Of a stretch of 64,000 bases of DNA, positions 33,028 to 44,913 are shown in pieces. Made by a program: the position numbers and the translations under genes. The notes under the pieces were generated by a model, which worked only from the letters and a program-made list of their open reading frames with translations, was not told the DNA's origin and ran no database searches. The stretch spans positions 124,001 to 188,000 of the forward strand of contig WHVD01000050.1 of assembly GCA_015178975.1 (NCBI GenBank), read 5' to 3'. Each line of letters begins with the position of its first letter. Within the stretch, counting starts at the first letter, position 1. Origin of the DNA: Hysterangium stoloniferum. Lineage: Eukaryota; Basidiomycota; Agaricomycetes; Hysterangiales; Hysterangiaceae.

Positions 33028-33599
33028 GGAGGCTTATGATGAGTTTAACTCTCAAAGGGCTCCACTAATGATCCTTTGAGTTTTTAGATCCAGGAATTGT
33101 TTTGGTGTATATGATTGCTTTGAGCATGTGAAAACAAAGGGAGTCTAGGTGATGAGCAGCCAGAACAAAGGAGAGTTTAACTCAATTGTGGTCATCTAAC
33201 AGACACTATATCATTTTCTAATTCCAACAAATTTGAGGATGTGAATGGGATTTAAAATTAACTGATATCCTACAGCCACATCCAATGGTTTTGTGGATTT
33301 TGAATTGCATCATGTTCTGTCCAATTACAGGAAAAATAAAGGGATACAGAAATTCCCACTGGACTACACACAATTGAAGGAGTTTATATTTAGCAATATG
33401 GTTAATGCTTAGAAGATACATAAGAGTTGAGTTGGGAATTTTCTGGGTGAGCACATATTAGGCTGATTTCTTGTTCTTGTCCTGCAACACAACTGTAGCT
33501 AACTCTTCTTCACAAGGTTTTGACATTGCAGAAGTTGGCCACACAGTAGTGCCTTTAAAATGACCCCTGCTAAGCTTGGGGTTTATGGGTAGATAGCTG
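33028..33599. other. Intergenic, nothing supported
   Basis: No gene, RNA or clear repeat seen before the LTR at 33.6 kb. Confidence 0.45.
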
Positions 33600-34798
33600 G
33601 GGGAACCTTGTGGGCATTTTGGGTAGGACTTGGCTTCAGCTTATGTGCTGTGCCCTTGTGCAATTGTCAGGTCCAATTTCAGATGCAGGGGTATGGGAAA
33701 CCCAAGAAATCTGGGAGTATGCAAAGTGATGGAGTCAGGGAGCCCATGGGCTCCAGGAATATGCTGGTGCAAATGAACAGAAGCAGGCAGGTATTGAACT
33801 GGTAAATACATAGGTAGAATACTAAGTTGGTGCTACATAAGTCAATTTTCAGATGAGATTGTAAGTACAAACAGATCCTAGACTACAGTATAGAACTAAT
33901 AATTATTGTACTACTAATCTGGTGAGACAAAAGACTAAATGGGTGAACAAGAATGATGCATGGTTGACCATACTGAGGATAAGGATCATGACAGAAGAAG
34001 AATGAGTACAGGGGAGATAAACCAGATGTAAATAGGCTCAGGAATGGATTAGGATGAAGATCTTCAAGCATTTAGGGGCTCTGGGATATCCAGTTGAAGT
34101 CCAGTTGATGGTTCATCTTGTAAAAAGAGAGATAATTGCTGATAGGGTAGGATCTGGGACCCAGAAGGTTACCCAGTCCTGTTCCCAGGGAAAACCCCCA
34201 GATGTTCTGGAACAGGTAGGACTTGGCTTCAGCTTATGTACCCTCACACAATTGTTGAGTCCAATTTCAGATGGGAGGACATGGGAAACATGTGGGGTCT
34301 GGGAATATGCAAAGAGGTAGAGACAGTGAGCCTGGGGCTCTGAGAATACACTATGTCTTGGTCAGAGAGCCCATGGGTTCTGGAAATATGCTTGTGTAAA
34401 GTTACTAGGCCAAATATATATGGAGAATACTAGGTGGGTGCCAAGTTGATTTTCTGATCAGATTCTAAGTACAAACATTTACTAGACTATATAAAACTAA
34501 TGAATATTGTACTACTAATCTGGCAAGATAAAAGGACAAAATGAGCAAACAACAAACAAGGAAGGGTTGACCATACAGTACTAAGAACAACAAGACAGAA
34601 TAGAGACAAATGCAGGGGCAAAATAACCAGATATCAAACAGGCTCAGGAATGGATCGTGGAAAGGATCTTCAAGCATCTCATAGGTCCAGGATATCTGGT
34701 CAGAGTCTGGTAAATAGATTGTCTTGTAAAAGAGAAATAGGTGCTGGTATGGCAGGATCTGGTCCCAGTGGGTTTTCTGGTCCTAACAGGTCCTGACA
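33600..34798 (-). repeat. Gypsy-type LTR (minus), interrupted by a second LTR near its 5' end
   Basis: On the minus strand it begins TGTCAGGACTGGG, with the first bases at 34798-34794 and continuing at 34179. It runs to the TAAGCTGAAGCCAAGTCCTA motif near 33628. The left boundary is not resolved. The interior contains the AGATTAGTAGTACAATA and CAGGCTCAGGAATGGAT-type blocks shared with the inner LTR. Confidence 0.6.
34180..34788 (-). mobile_element. 609-bp solo LTR nested in a related LTR
   Basis: On the plus strand it starts TGTTCCCAGGG and ends TCTGGTCCTAACA. Flanking 5-mers are AGTCC and GGTCC (4 of 5). It is inserted within the first 10 bp of the outer LTR of the same broad family. Confidence 0.7.
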
Positions 34799-34914
34799 AC
34801 CCCAGAAACCTTTCACTTTGACAGCATCTTGAAACAGATCACAAATATAGCCCAGTTCACACCACTGCTGTCAAGCTTGGGAACTGTAGAGGGAAGGGAG
34901 TTACATAGACAAGC

Positions 34915-36431
34915 AAGTAGATGGGGCCTAATATGGTGCCATTGCACAAGCTCCAAATATGAAAATATTACAAATATTTATATACAAGAGACTCATGCAA
35001 AGGGTTTTTTTGCTGACCACTCTGACCCACAAAACTACTTATATTCAGTACTTGGTATAGCCACCCTTTGCCTTCAACACAGCTGCAACCCTCCTAGGCA
35101 TACTCTCAATCAAATTCTGACACACCTCTGCATCAATCTTGTTCACTCCTCCTCCACCTTTCCCACAACTCCAGTATCCCTTTTGGTTCAACCTCATACT
35201 CCCCCAGCCTCCTCTTGATATGATCCCACAAGTGTTCAATGGGGTTGAGAGCTGGAGACTGTGCTGGCCATTGGAGGACATTGAAATTATTATTTTGAAA
35301 CCAAGTCTGGGCCTTCTTGCAAAGTATGCTTGGGGTCATTATCTTGCTGGAAGATGACATCATCCACAGATTTTCCATAATAGTTGAGGCTGGCTTGAAG
35401 GTCCTCCTCCATAATCTTGAGATAAAGGTCTCCATCCATCCTCCCATCTATCTTTAACACATACCCAGGTCCTTCCCACAGCATGCACCTCCATACCATT
35501 ACAGATCCTCCTCCAAACTTCTGAGTCCCCTGAACCAGCCTGTTACTCAAGCCCTCCCCAGTCTTTTTCCAGGCCCACTTCCTCCCATCTGACCCCAACC
35601 TGTTGATTTTGGTTTCATCAGACCACACCACCTTCTTCCAGTCCTCAACAGTCCAATGTTGATGTGCTATAGCAAAGTCCATCCTTGCCTTCCTATGCTT
35701 CTTGCTAAGAAGGGGCTTTTTCTTCTTCATCACAGCCTTCATCCCAACCATCTTGAGATAATTGCACACAGTTTGGGTAGAAATGGACTGGTTGGTGAGA
35801 TTCCTAAGGACTTTGGTCACATCAACAGCAGTGTCAGCCTTCCCAGAGCTGATGAGATGCTGTGGATAGTGAATGTTGGTAGGGGAAAGTCTTGGGGAAT
35901 GACCACCAATGGACTTAGGGAGATGAGAATAATGCTTAGAGTGAAGCTTTGAGACTGTGCCAATGCTATGACCAGCAGAAACTGCAATGTGGCTAGCTGA
36001 ATGACCAGCATCAAGCAGTGAGAGGATATGATTCTGGCTGACAAGAGACAAAGTGTGCATCTTGGGAATTGGGGTATTACTAGTTGCTAAAGGTGATATA
36101 TTTATACTCCAGTACAATATGGTCATGTGACATCACTTGATTTTGTTGATATGAACCTAATTGGAGGTAAACAATCAACAAGGTCACATGACTACAAGCA
36201 CTTATAGTCATCAAAGTTGCCAGCAAAAAAACCCTTTGCATAAGTCTCTTGTATATAAATATTTGTAATATTTCCATATTTGGAGCTTATGTAATGGCAT
36301 CATACTTCCATAATCTAGATATGATAGAGCATATTCACAAATATTCTTGATATTTTTGCATTTTTATTCTTTGAGTTATCAGGGATATAAGTCTGAAGTA
36401 CAAAACATGCAAAGAGTTTTTTGAGTCACTG
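34915..36431 (-). mobile_element. Tc1-like transposon, left end truncated
   Basis: The right terminus is GCAAAGAGTTTTTTGAGTCACTG ending at 36431, followed by TA. The right TIR (about 36230-36431) matches the left side only from about 34915 inward, so the outer 110 bp of the left TIR is missing. The inner edge of each TIR carries GCAAAGGGTTTTTTT, an inverted variant of the terminal motif. Confidence 0.8.
35045..36060 (-). pseudogene. Tc1-like transposase (DD34E), two frameshifts
   Basis: Starts MHTLSLVSQNHILSLLDAGH (36060). Helix-turn-helix region, then WSDETKINRLGSDG (Asp), FQQDNDPKHT (Asp), and after a frameshift near 35300 SPALNPIEHLWDHIK (Glu). A second shift near 35140 precedes the C-terminus LIESMPRRVAAVLKAKGG, ending TKY at 35045. 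Different subfamily from the transposase at 15-16 kb. Confidence 0.85.
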
Positions 36432-36433
36432 TA

Positions 36434-38118
36434 TCTCACCTCAGTATTTGCACAGTGTGCCAAATAGCTGAGATGACACTAACTAGGGTTGCTTATATTT
36501 AAGCTATCTAGGAAGAAAGGAAAAATATGTATGGAGCATGATAGAAATGTGTTACAGACCAATAATAGTGAAACAAAGGGGTATAAGCGTCTTATTGTTT
36601 GTGGCCATTGCATGGCCATGTGGCTGTAACCTGAAAGGACTGATTGCATGCTTGCTAATCCAACACTACCAACAGGCTATCTCGTTTTTTTATATAATCG
36701 TTTACAGGGCAAAGCTGCCGAATTTGCTTAGTACCTTTTTTAAATTTCATTTGAGATAAGAATTCATTGGATGTGTCACAGTGTGACGAACGTAACAGAG
36801 TCTAAATTGATTTCTCCTCTAAATGACCACGACGAAATCCCAGCTTTGCCTTACATAACGAGTGGTGATGCTAATTCGGTGGTTATTTAGTGAGTAGTGA
36901 TCAATCACCATTGTTTGGAGGGGGCGAACTTGATCTTATTTGATATCTGACCGCTGGTTCTCGTTACTGCCTTCAAGTTGACGTAATAGCAATTCGGGTG
37001 ATGATGTATCTTTTCACTCTCCGTGCCAAACTGATGTGCACTCGCCTGCGACAATCTGAATTTTGGCTTCGCTTCGACAAAACGTATCTCACATTTTGAT
37101 AGCAACGGAAGACGGCTGTGAGGAAAGCTGCCAAGAGATCGCTCGTCTGACTCTAGGATAACGGAATGTGGTGTGGCTGTATTTACAGCCACGTGTGCTT
37201 CTTTCCTAAATTTCTTTAAAAACACCTTGGTGGCTGAATCGGGATGCTTCTCACAAGTCTCGTCTCTCTTGTTTTGGCTGCGCCGAATGGGATAAGATAA
37301 CAACTGGTGCAACGTAAAAGCCTTCCCGACATGAGTATTGCTCTCACAGGATTGTCAAATGCCGATCATTGCCGTACACTGCATCAGCTCATGAAGTTTT
37401 GAGTTTAATTCTTAAAGTTCTTAGTGTGGACGTTGACATTTTAGTTGTGCTTTGGACTTGCAGACGCAAATGAATGAAAGAAGAGTACATCGTGGATGGT
37501 GTAAACAGCAGAGTCCTGGATTACATAAGGGGGCGCTTAACGAAGAATTAGCATCTCAAAGGCGCATTAGACGAACCTTGTTTTTTGAGCTGTTCATCTC
37601 CAGCATTGTGTAGCAGACAATGGGATATTTCTAAAGTGGGTTTGTTGTGAAGAGACAGACAATTGTGGCACAACTCGGCAGGTCGGATCAATAGGTAGCT
37701 GTTGCCTCGAGGCATCCTTCCCGTTTGGGCGCTTCTCCTTGTTTTCGTGCACGGAAGGGATTGTGTGGCCTCTAATAGCGGGTCTGGCGAAGACAAAAGC
37801 AATCCCATCAGGGCATAACACGACCTTTTCGGCAGAGCCACCCATTGCCTTGTGCTGGCAACGCTGTTGACACGAGTCCATGCCCTGACTCCGCCTTCAA
37901 GTCTTCAATCCATACTTACGTCTTTCTTTCCTCCCTCTCTCTGCCCTCCTCGCATACCGCCATCCGCCATTCCAGCACTCATCCACATCGTTCATGGCCT
38001 TTAACTCACCTTCAAGAGTTCGCAGATCCTCCAATGATATCCCAGGTTCGCGGCGCGGCTTCTTTGTTCTTGATTACGTCTTGAGAGTTAAATCTGCTGT
38101 GCTCTACAAACAGGTACT
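36434..38118. promoter_or_regulatory. Intergenic and probable promoter region of the 38.1 kb gene
   Basis: No supported gene, though ORFs on the minus strand exist at 36.9-37.3 and 37.5-37.9 kb. A pyrimidine-rich run (37917-37960, TCTTTCTTTCCTCCCTCTCT) lies about 160-200 bp before the ATG, a common feature near fungal transcription starts. GC content rises from here into the gene. Confidence 0.35.
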
Positions 38119-41100
38119 ATGGACCAGCCCGACGACTCCCCGCCCCGCAGTCTGAGGGACATTCGCAGAATTTCAGTCCCTATGGCCTCTCAACTAGATC
38201 CCCATACACTTTCCCAGCAGCAGCATCCTCAGCCGACCAATCCGTCACAGCGTACGCCGCCACTGACTTTTCCCCGCCCTGTCCAGCGTGTGCCCCCTCC
38301 GTCCCTCCCAGCCCAAGACAATCGCTACACCAGCACCATCCGGGAGGATTGGACCATGTCGGACCAGCTTCTGGCTGAGATTGACCGCGCCCAAGACGCT
38401 GCCAACGTTACATCCAATTTCAATATGACCGCCATCGGTGCCGGCGCTGCACAGATACAACACCCCGTTATTCAGATACCAAAAGGGCCGATGATAGAAC
38501 GGGACCGATCGAGGGAGAAGAGGGATAGTCCTCGAGATTCTGAAGTTGGCGGAACGGGTGGTGGGTCCCCTGGCTCAGGTATATCACGCAGCGGAAGTCT
38601 AGGTCATCTAGCACGTGCCATCCAATCGCAGCAGCTACAAGCCCGATCTGATACCCCTCCTCGCACGCCCCCTCACCAAGCCGGCCAAGGCCAGGTCCAA
38701 GCTCAAGCGCAAAGCCAAATTCAAGGCCAAGGCCAAGGTCAACCCCAACGGCCTCTGCCCACCGTCCCGAGAAGTTCGCCGACCTACTACGCGCCTGGAA
38801 CGAGCGCACACCCGCACCCCGACGCGCCAGCCTACACCCAACCACAGTCACAGCCCCACTCACGCGATAACAGCCCGCCTTTCCGATACGACGAGCGCAC
38901 GCAGCCCTCGAAAGCAAAAACGCCCGACCGGTCTCTTCCCGTTCAGGAGGAAGATGGAGCGGAGGAAGACGTCACCATCACGCCGTCCGGTTCTAATGAG
39001 CGGGAGCGGGAGCGGGTGTGGGAGCGGGAACGGGAGCGCCAGCGCGAGCTGGATAGCGAGACGTTGAAACCCCGTGGTATGGGCCATCGGCTGCCCACCC
39101 CGCAGTTTTCGACCTCTCCGATGGTTCCGAAAGATCTTATGCAGCCGAGTGAACCCACTTCGGACGAACTCTCGACTACGGTGCAGGGTGACGATGATTT
39201 CATCGACCACCACCGCGATGCGTATGTGAACGACCATGATGGGCGGAACAGTCGTGCCGAGCACCGTTTTGACGAGGAGGATATCCTGCACGAGCACGAG
39301 CACGAGCATGCGCACCAGCCACACGAGGAAGCCCGTGGTGAGATGCAGATGCATTCCGTCCAGCACGAGGCGGACGATCAGGAGGAAACCGAGTCATATA
39401 CGCCTAGATCTCCCCCTGCGAGTCTCCCACAGGTCATTAACCAGTTTAATCCCTACAGCGGTCCAAGCACTACTGAAACGCGCCAGCTTTACAATCACCA
39501 GGCAGGGTCTTTCCACTTTCGTCCTCGCACGGCGTCGTCGGATGCGGGTGGAATGGTTTCGCTCGATGGCGCACTGGCGCAGAATACGACGCTTGAGAAT
39601 ACCTCGGTTCTATACGAGGCTATTAACAAGCTTCAGCCCTACTTCCCCGACCAAACCCAAAACGCAAACCAAAACCGCCCGCTGCAGTCCGACACGCCGA
39701 ATACGTCCTACAACCTACACGCGGCCACGCAACACCAGCACCAGAACCACAACCAAAGCCAGCATCAAAATCAACATCAGAACCAACATCAGAACCAACA
39801 TCAGAACATAAACCACACCCAAAACCAGAATCACTACGCGCATCGCGTCCCGACGGTGGAGGACCTCCGTGCGATAACCACCGACGCCCTCCACCGCCAA
39901 ACGCACACGCAGCGCCCCGGGGCCCCCGTCCCGCCCACCCCGCCGCACAGCACGACGTACTCCCCCATGACGTACCTCCCGCCGTTCATCCCCTCCGCGA
40001 TGTCGCCCCCGCCGCCGCGCGCGACGCCCTACCCCTACGGCTACGCGACGTACCAGCACGCGCACACGCACTCGCACTTCATGCAGCGCTCGCCGGACCC
40101 GCAGCAGATGATGCAGCACCTGCAGCTGCAGCACATCCTCGCGCTGCAGACGCAGACGGACTCGACCTTCTCCCCGTCGTCCTCGCCCTTCCCCGCGTAC
40201 GACTACAACCCGTTCCTCCCCGACCACTTCCGGCGCCGGGGGGGCAACATGGACGACCCGACGATGAGCATGCGCTCGAGCCCGAGCCATCTGCCCGTCA
40301 GCCTGCCGTTTTTCTCCGCCGCGGGGAATGGCCGGCGGCTGGGGGGGAAGCGGCGGAGCGTGAGGAGGATGAGGGGGAGTCGGGATCTGGGCGTGGGGCG
40401 GGGCGGGAGGGGGCTGGAGGGGCTGCCCCCGCGGGGGGAGAGCACGGAGCCGAGGGAGACCAGTCCGGATTCTTCGGATGGCGAGGGCGGTGGCGAGGGG
40501 GAGGAGGGGGAGTATGAGGGGGCGTTTAATGAGATGGCGGCGCATCTGGAGGCGGGGACGGGGATGTCGTCGGAGGATGTCCCGACGGAGCGGGGTGGCG
40601 ATGCGGTGGGCGTGGGCGTGGGCAGTAGGGGGAAACGGGGCGGTAATGGTGGTGCGGGCGTCGATGCTGCTGCCGCCGAGGATGAAGGTGAAGGCGACTG
40701 GGTAGACGATGACGATGACGACGAGGAGGATGATCTGCTCCACCTTGAGTTTCATCCTAGTTTTGTCATGAACCCTGATAAGAGGCGGAAGCGGTGGGAC
40801 GCGAAATGGAATGCGCTTGTTAAAGCTGTGCGTGTTCGCCTTGTCTCTTATTTCTGCGAATGACCAGCTAACTAATAACTATCCCATGTATCTCCCTGTC
40901 GCTTACCCCTGCGACTGATCAACTAACTAACTACTCTCCCGCTCCCACCCCCACTTCCACGATCCAGTTCCAAGCACTCGACCGACAAACCGACACGACC
41001 ATGATCCTCCTCGCCGCCCCCGCGCACTTAAAAGACACCTACTCCGTCCGCTCCCGCTCCCTCCGCCGCATTCCCGCGCTCACAAAAGCCCCCGAGGTCA

Positions 41101-41480
41101 CACAGCTCAGGTCGGCCTTCCGCAAGCTCGCGGCGCGGCGCGAGGACGTGTACGCGCAGTCCCGGCACATGTCGCTCGCGGAGCAGTTTGAGCGGTATAT
41201 CTCCGCGTCGCCCTCGCCGTCTGATGGCGGCAGCGGCAGCGGTGGTGGTGGTGGTGGTGGTGGTGGTGGTGGCGGGAGAGACAGCAGCCGCGAAGAAGAG
41301 CTGAAGAATGTCCTCGGCGCGGCGCTGGGAAGCCTGTCTGCGCTGAATGGTATTTATGAGGGGCGGGAACAGAGGTGGCGCTCGGAGATGGGCGTGTTGG
41401 CGGAGGAGAGGGAGCGCGTGCAGGTGTTGTTGGCACAGGCGTTTGGGGTGGGGTTGGACCCGCGTTATGCTATGATGTGA
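38119..41480 (+). CDS. Large low-complexity conserved-type basidiomycete protein, 2 exons, about 1,073 residues
   Basis: Exon 1 is 38119-40827 and exon 2 is 40968-41480. The 140-bp intron (GTGCGT...GATCCAG) is phase 0 and rejoins NALVKA to FQALDRQTD. I do not recognise a named domain. Most of the protein is predicted disordered. It contains Pro/Gln-rich stretches, a Gln-alternating tract (GQAQAQ-like), an Arg-Glu alternating run (about 39000-39050), a His-Gln-Asn repeat (39738-39825), a Pro-rich part, a Gly/Glu-rich part and an Asp/Glu run before LEFHPSFVMNPDKRRKRWD. The ordered-looking C-terminus (LVKAFQALDRQTDTTMILLA onward) is the likely functional part, with a 12-Gly tract inserted and a final helix. 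Such composition suggests a nuclear or RNA/chromatin-associated scaffold; that is inference. It is the most GC-rich gene in the window. Confidence 0.8.
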
Positions 41481-42899
41481 GTGTTTTTATGGATGGCGAA
41501 TCTTGGTTTGAGTTTGGGTTTGTTCACGGGTGGTCGGGGTGTTGTGATGATGTACATGCTTGCTGCTGTTGTGCCATGGAGTAATACTATACTATGCGAT
41601 GTAGTATCTTATGTACTGTAGATAGCTGAAGAGTGTACGGTGTAGATTTTTGTTTGTTGTCATTTTTAATTTAATTGTTTTAGACTCTCTGTCTACAGCA
41701 TCGGAAGAAAGAACTTGTATTAGGTAGGCAGCGACATTTTGTTCCATGTAAAGGGAGTTAGGATTTTTGAACTGTTCGGCTATGGTTCCTACTTGTGATC
41801 GCCCAGATCTGGCCTGGGCGTCAAAGTGCTCGTCGAACGAGTCTTCCCGACGGTCTAGTATGTCTTCTCCGCAAGTTTCCGCCAATTTAGCTTTAGCATG
41901 CATCGCCTGGATGGACACCGCGAAGGCTCTTGGACAGCTGCAAACGGAATACTCTGGCTTAAAGACTTATTGTCTAGTTACGCTAGAATTGCTACTACGG
42001 ACGACTATTATACATCTAGTGTAAGACATTCCAACTGGACAGAGGTGACACTGTTTAGTCTTGGAAGGAATTTATTTCGCGACTCGCTTTGCTTAGGAAC
42101 AGAACAAGTTTTGTTTTATTTGTGCAAAATGCCGATTAAATTGCTGCTGGATATGTCCCATCATTTTTCTTGCCCATAGCTTGGGTGGCATTGTCTCAAA
42201 TTCACTCAAAAGCACGTGCGTGCTCTGGCCTTAAACTTAATTATGTATATAGGCTTTAATTCATGCCAATCAATCACATCTTGTTCATCACGAGCAAATA
42301 ATATTGTCCACAATTATACTGCTCTTTTGCGACACCTCACCACGGCACAATGCCCACGCTCTTGCCGCTTGATAGTAGTACTACCCATACATTGTTACGA
42401 CACTTGGCAGCCAATTCATGAGGTCTGAGAGATGCAGCTCTTCATGTACAATAGCATCCGGCCCTCACATTGATAAAAAGCTCCTTAAAGCGATCTACCA
42501 AACCAAGCTAAATGACGGCATATCTGAATTTGTAAGTGTCTTCGCAATACGCCAGCTAACACAGACTCAAATTGTGCCGAACTTCTCGGCTATTGTACCA
42601 GGAGCAAGAAATGCTGAACCCCATTGGATTGCAAATGAATCACATGGATATAATAAAGTTTTTCCCAGCTGACAACGGTGATTTCACTGCGGTCTCATTG
42701 TTGGAATGTATGGCATTTGATCCTCTTAAAGTCAAATCGGGAAATGGTAGGAATAAGGTATAGCATCAATTCTAATTGTAAAATTCTATATATTCTGATC
42801 TAAGATTTACTGGGCAAGATAATTATCTGCGGGTGTTTGAAGACGTTCTTTACCGATGATAATATGACAATCACACCAAAACATTTTACTTATTTATAG
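41481..42899. other. Intergenic, possible decayed gene on either strand
   Basis: Short open stretches exist on both strands at 41.59-42.02 kb (minus IQAMHAKAKLAETCGED; plus ALACIAWMDTAKALGQL), but neither is clearly coding. They may be 5' exons of the NTPase remnant at 42.9 kb. Nothing else seen. Confidence 0.35.
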
Positions 42900-42952
42900 T
42901 ATGGGAGGTATCGGGAAGACTCAAATTTCCTTGAAGCTTGCTGCGCAGAGGT
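42900..42952 (+). pseudogene. P-loop exon of an NB-ARC/STAND-type NTPase, isolated
   Basis: Between an acceptor-like TTATTTATAG and a GTTTGA donor-like site the frame reads MGGIGKTQISLKLAAQR. This is a textbook Walker A of NB-ARC/NACHT-type signalling NTPases (GMGGIGKTQ). No Walker B or repeat domain follows before LTR sequence starts at 43.5 kb, so the gene is a remnant. Confidence 0.5.
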
Positions 42953-43532
42953 TTGATTTTCTATCAAAACATACAATATCTAGTGTGTTGTAAACTGTCT
43001 GTTTATATCTTGGGGCACCTTTGTATGAGAGGTAATCTTTATTCAAAATTATATGCTGGTTTGTAAGATATGTACATTCATATGCACTCCTCAGTTGTGT
43101 ATAATCCTGTAATCACCGATCCAGCAACATCCAGTTGGGAGGTTGATGGAAACATATTAATCTAAAATTGGTCCAGGAATAAGTGATAGAGTTGGAGGTG
43201 AATTCAGGAGTCTTTTGATGTAAACTCAGTCAATATTTGGATTGGGTTCTACATTTTCTACATGTACTATGTGGAATTCATTGAGCACCTACTGCCTGCC
43301 CTCCAAGGGTGCTACACATGGCATTTTATGGGGTGTTACTTGTGGTTTGAGTAATCATGAATATTTGACATAGGCCAGTGCAGGCATAGGTAATCTATAG
43401 TCTGAGTACTCAAGTGGGTTGACCTCCAACTACAAAGGTTCAGATGCTGTAATCTATAAGTAATTGTCATTGTATCAGATAGCTGCAGGTCCAACTATCA
43501 AGTATAATATTGAATGGCTAAAACATCAGCTT
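42953..43532. other. Intergenic, nothing supported
   Basis: No gene or clear repeat seen. It presumably contained the rest of the NTPase gene. Confidence 0.4.
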
Positions 43533-43558
43533 GTTAGGATTGGGAAACCTGCAGGCCT

Positions 43559-44416
43559 GTAAAGATCCATTCCCGGAAACTCTTCGGAGTATTTCCCAGA
43601 TAATATCTCTGGGTCCGAACCATCTTCCAGACCAGTATCAAGATCCGGAATCCACTGGAACCTGAACCTCATCCCTTCAAGGTGACTTCCAGTCAGACAT
43701 CTGGTCAGACATCCGGTCAGACATCCAGTCAGACATCCAGTCAGACATCCAGTCAGACATCCGGTCAGACTCCCGGTCAGACTCCCATCTCTGATCCAAC
43801 TTTCCACCTCAAGTCTCCAATCTGACTTTCTGACATCCACCTCAAAATCCGACCTGACTTCCGACTATGGAACATTTATAGTTTCCATATTTCCAAACCT
43901 CATCCTTGTTCCGTATTTAGTAACTGACAGGTTAACAGTTATTCATTCACTTGTTTATTGTTCTTGTTGTATTCCCATTTCGGAATCTTCATCCTAATCT
44001 GTCTTATTATACTTCTAGATTTGTAGTACAATTACTGGAACATCTATATAGTCTTCCATAGCCATGTACTTACTCTTTAGTTTTAATCTCGAATTAGTTT
44101 GTATCTCTTCTGTCTTTCTGTATGCTCAATCTTCGGAACTCTCTGGACTTTGGATATCTGGAACTCCTGGAACTTCCAAGTATCCATAACATTCCAACAT
44201 ATATTCATCCTCTGAAATATGGACACCCGAGTGAGTGCATGAGGGCGCAGCACATAAGCTGAAGCCAAGTCCATCTGTACTCTGGTAATATTCCAATACT
44301 CCCGTTACTAATCCCTGGAAACTCCCGAACTAATTCCCTGAAACTCCGAGGACATATTTCTGGGAAGTGTCCGGAATATCCATCAGAAATTCTGCCCTGA
44401 GATCCGGAACTTAACA
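43559..44416 (+). mobile_element. 858-bp solo LTR, family of the 10.1 kb Gypsy LTR
   Basis: Starts TGTAAAGATCCATTCCC and ends CCGGAACTTAACA. The perfect 5-bp duplication AGGCC flanks it (43554-43558, 44417-44421). It shares CTATGGAACATTTATAG and AGCACATAAGCTGAAGCC with the 10.1 kb LTR. Confidence 0.82.
43687..43792. repeat. 12-bp tandem repeat inside the LTR
   Basis: About eight copies of GTCAGACATCCA/G, the last ones GTCAGACTCCCG. Other LTRs of this family lack it, so it expanded in this copy. Confidence 0.85.
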
Positions 44417-44913
44417 AGGCCCCAGATCCTACCCATAAGCATTTCTCTCTGATGTCTTGGATGACCTGTCACCCAGACTCTGTTCAGACATCTTAGCACC
44501 CTCTAGATACTTGAAGATCTCTTGCTCCAATCATCCCCCTGAGTCTGTATGACATGAATTCATTTGTTTGTTTACTGTGTTCCCCATACTTGTTCCTATT
44601 CCATATTAATCCTTATTCCTTGTATGGTCTATCCTGCATCATTTCTTGTTCACCCATTGTGTCTTTTTGTCTTGTTGGATTAGTAGTACCATAATCACTC
44701 AGTCTATATAGTCTAGGATCACCTTGTACTTACAATCCAATCAGAATATTGCCTTAGTACCCTTGTAGTAACCACCCAATTATATCCCCTTGTTACATTC
44801 AACTTGCACCAATGTATTATACATATTATCAGAATCCCCTGGCTTCCCAACTCTCTCATAGCATATTCTTGGAATCCCCAGGTTACCCACAACTGTCAGG
44901 GCCCTATTTAACA

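Larger units (their letters stand above)
43533..44913 (+). repeat. Gypsy-type LTR split by another LTR
   Basis: Begins TGTTAGGATTGGGAAACCTG (43533-43558) and resumes at 44422 with CCAGATCCTACCC, matching the LTR pair at 34 kb in forward orientation. It ends about 44913 (CTATTTAACA). The usual GCTGAAGCC motif near the 3' end is missing, so there is an internal deletion. Confidence 0.55.

Noticed and set aside
36905-37312. 135-codon minus-strand ORF upstream of the large gene
   Set aside because: No recognisable domain and ordinary composition for intergenic DNA. No intron or homology support.
39715-40755. 346-codon minus-strand ORF rich in Arg, Val and His
   Set aside because: It is the antisense shadow of the GC-rich 38.1-41.5 kb gene. 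Its composition is explained by the complementary codons, and the plus strand has the coherent spliced frame.
41592-41918. 108-codon minus-strand ORF
   Set aside because: Overlaps an equally long plus-strand ORF. Neither shows a known motif, so no strand can be chosen.
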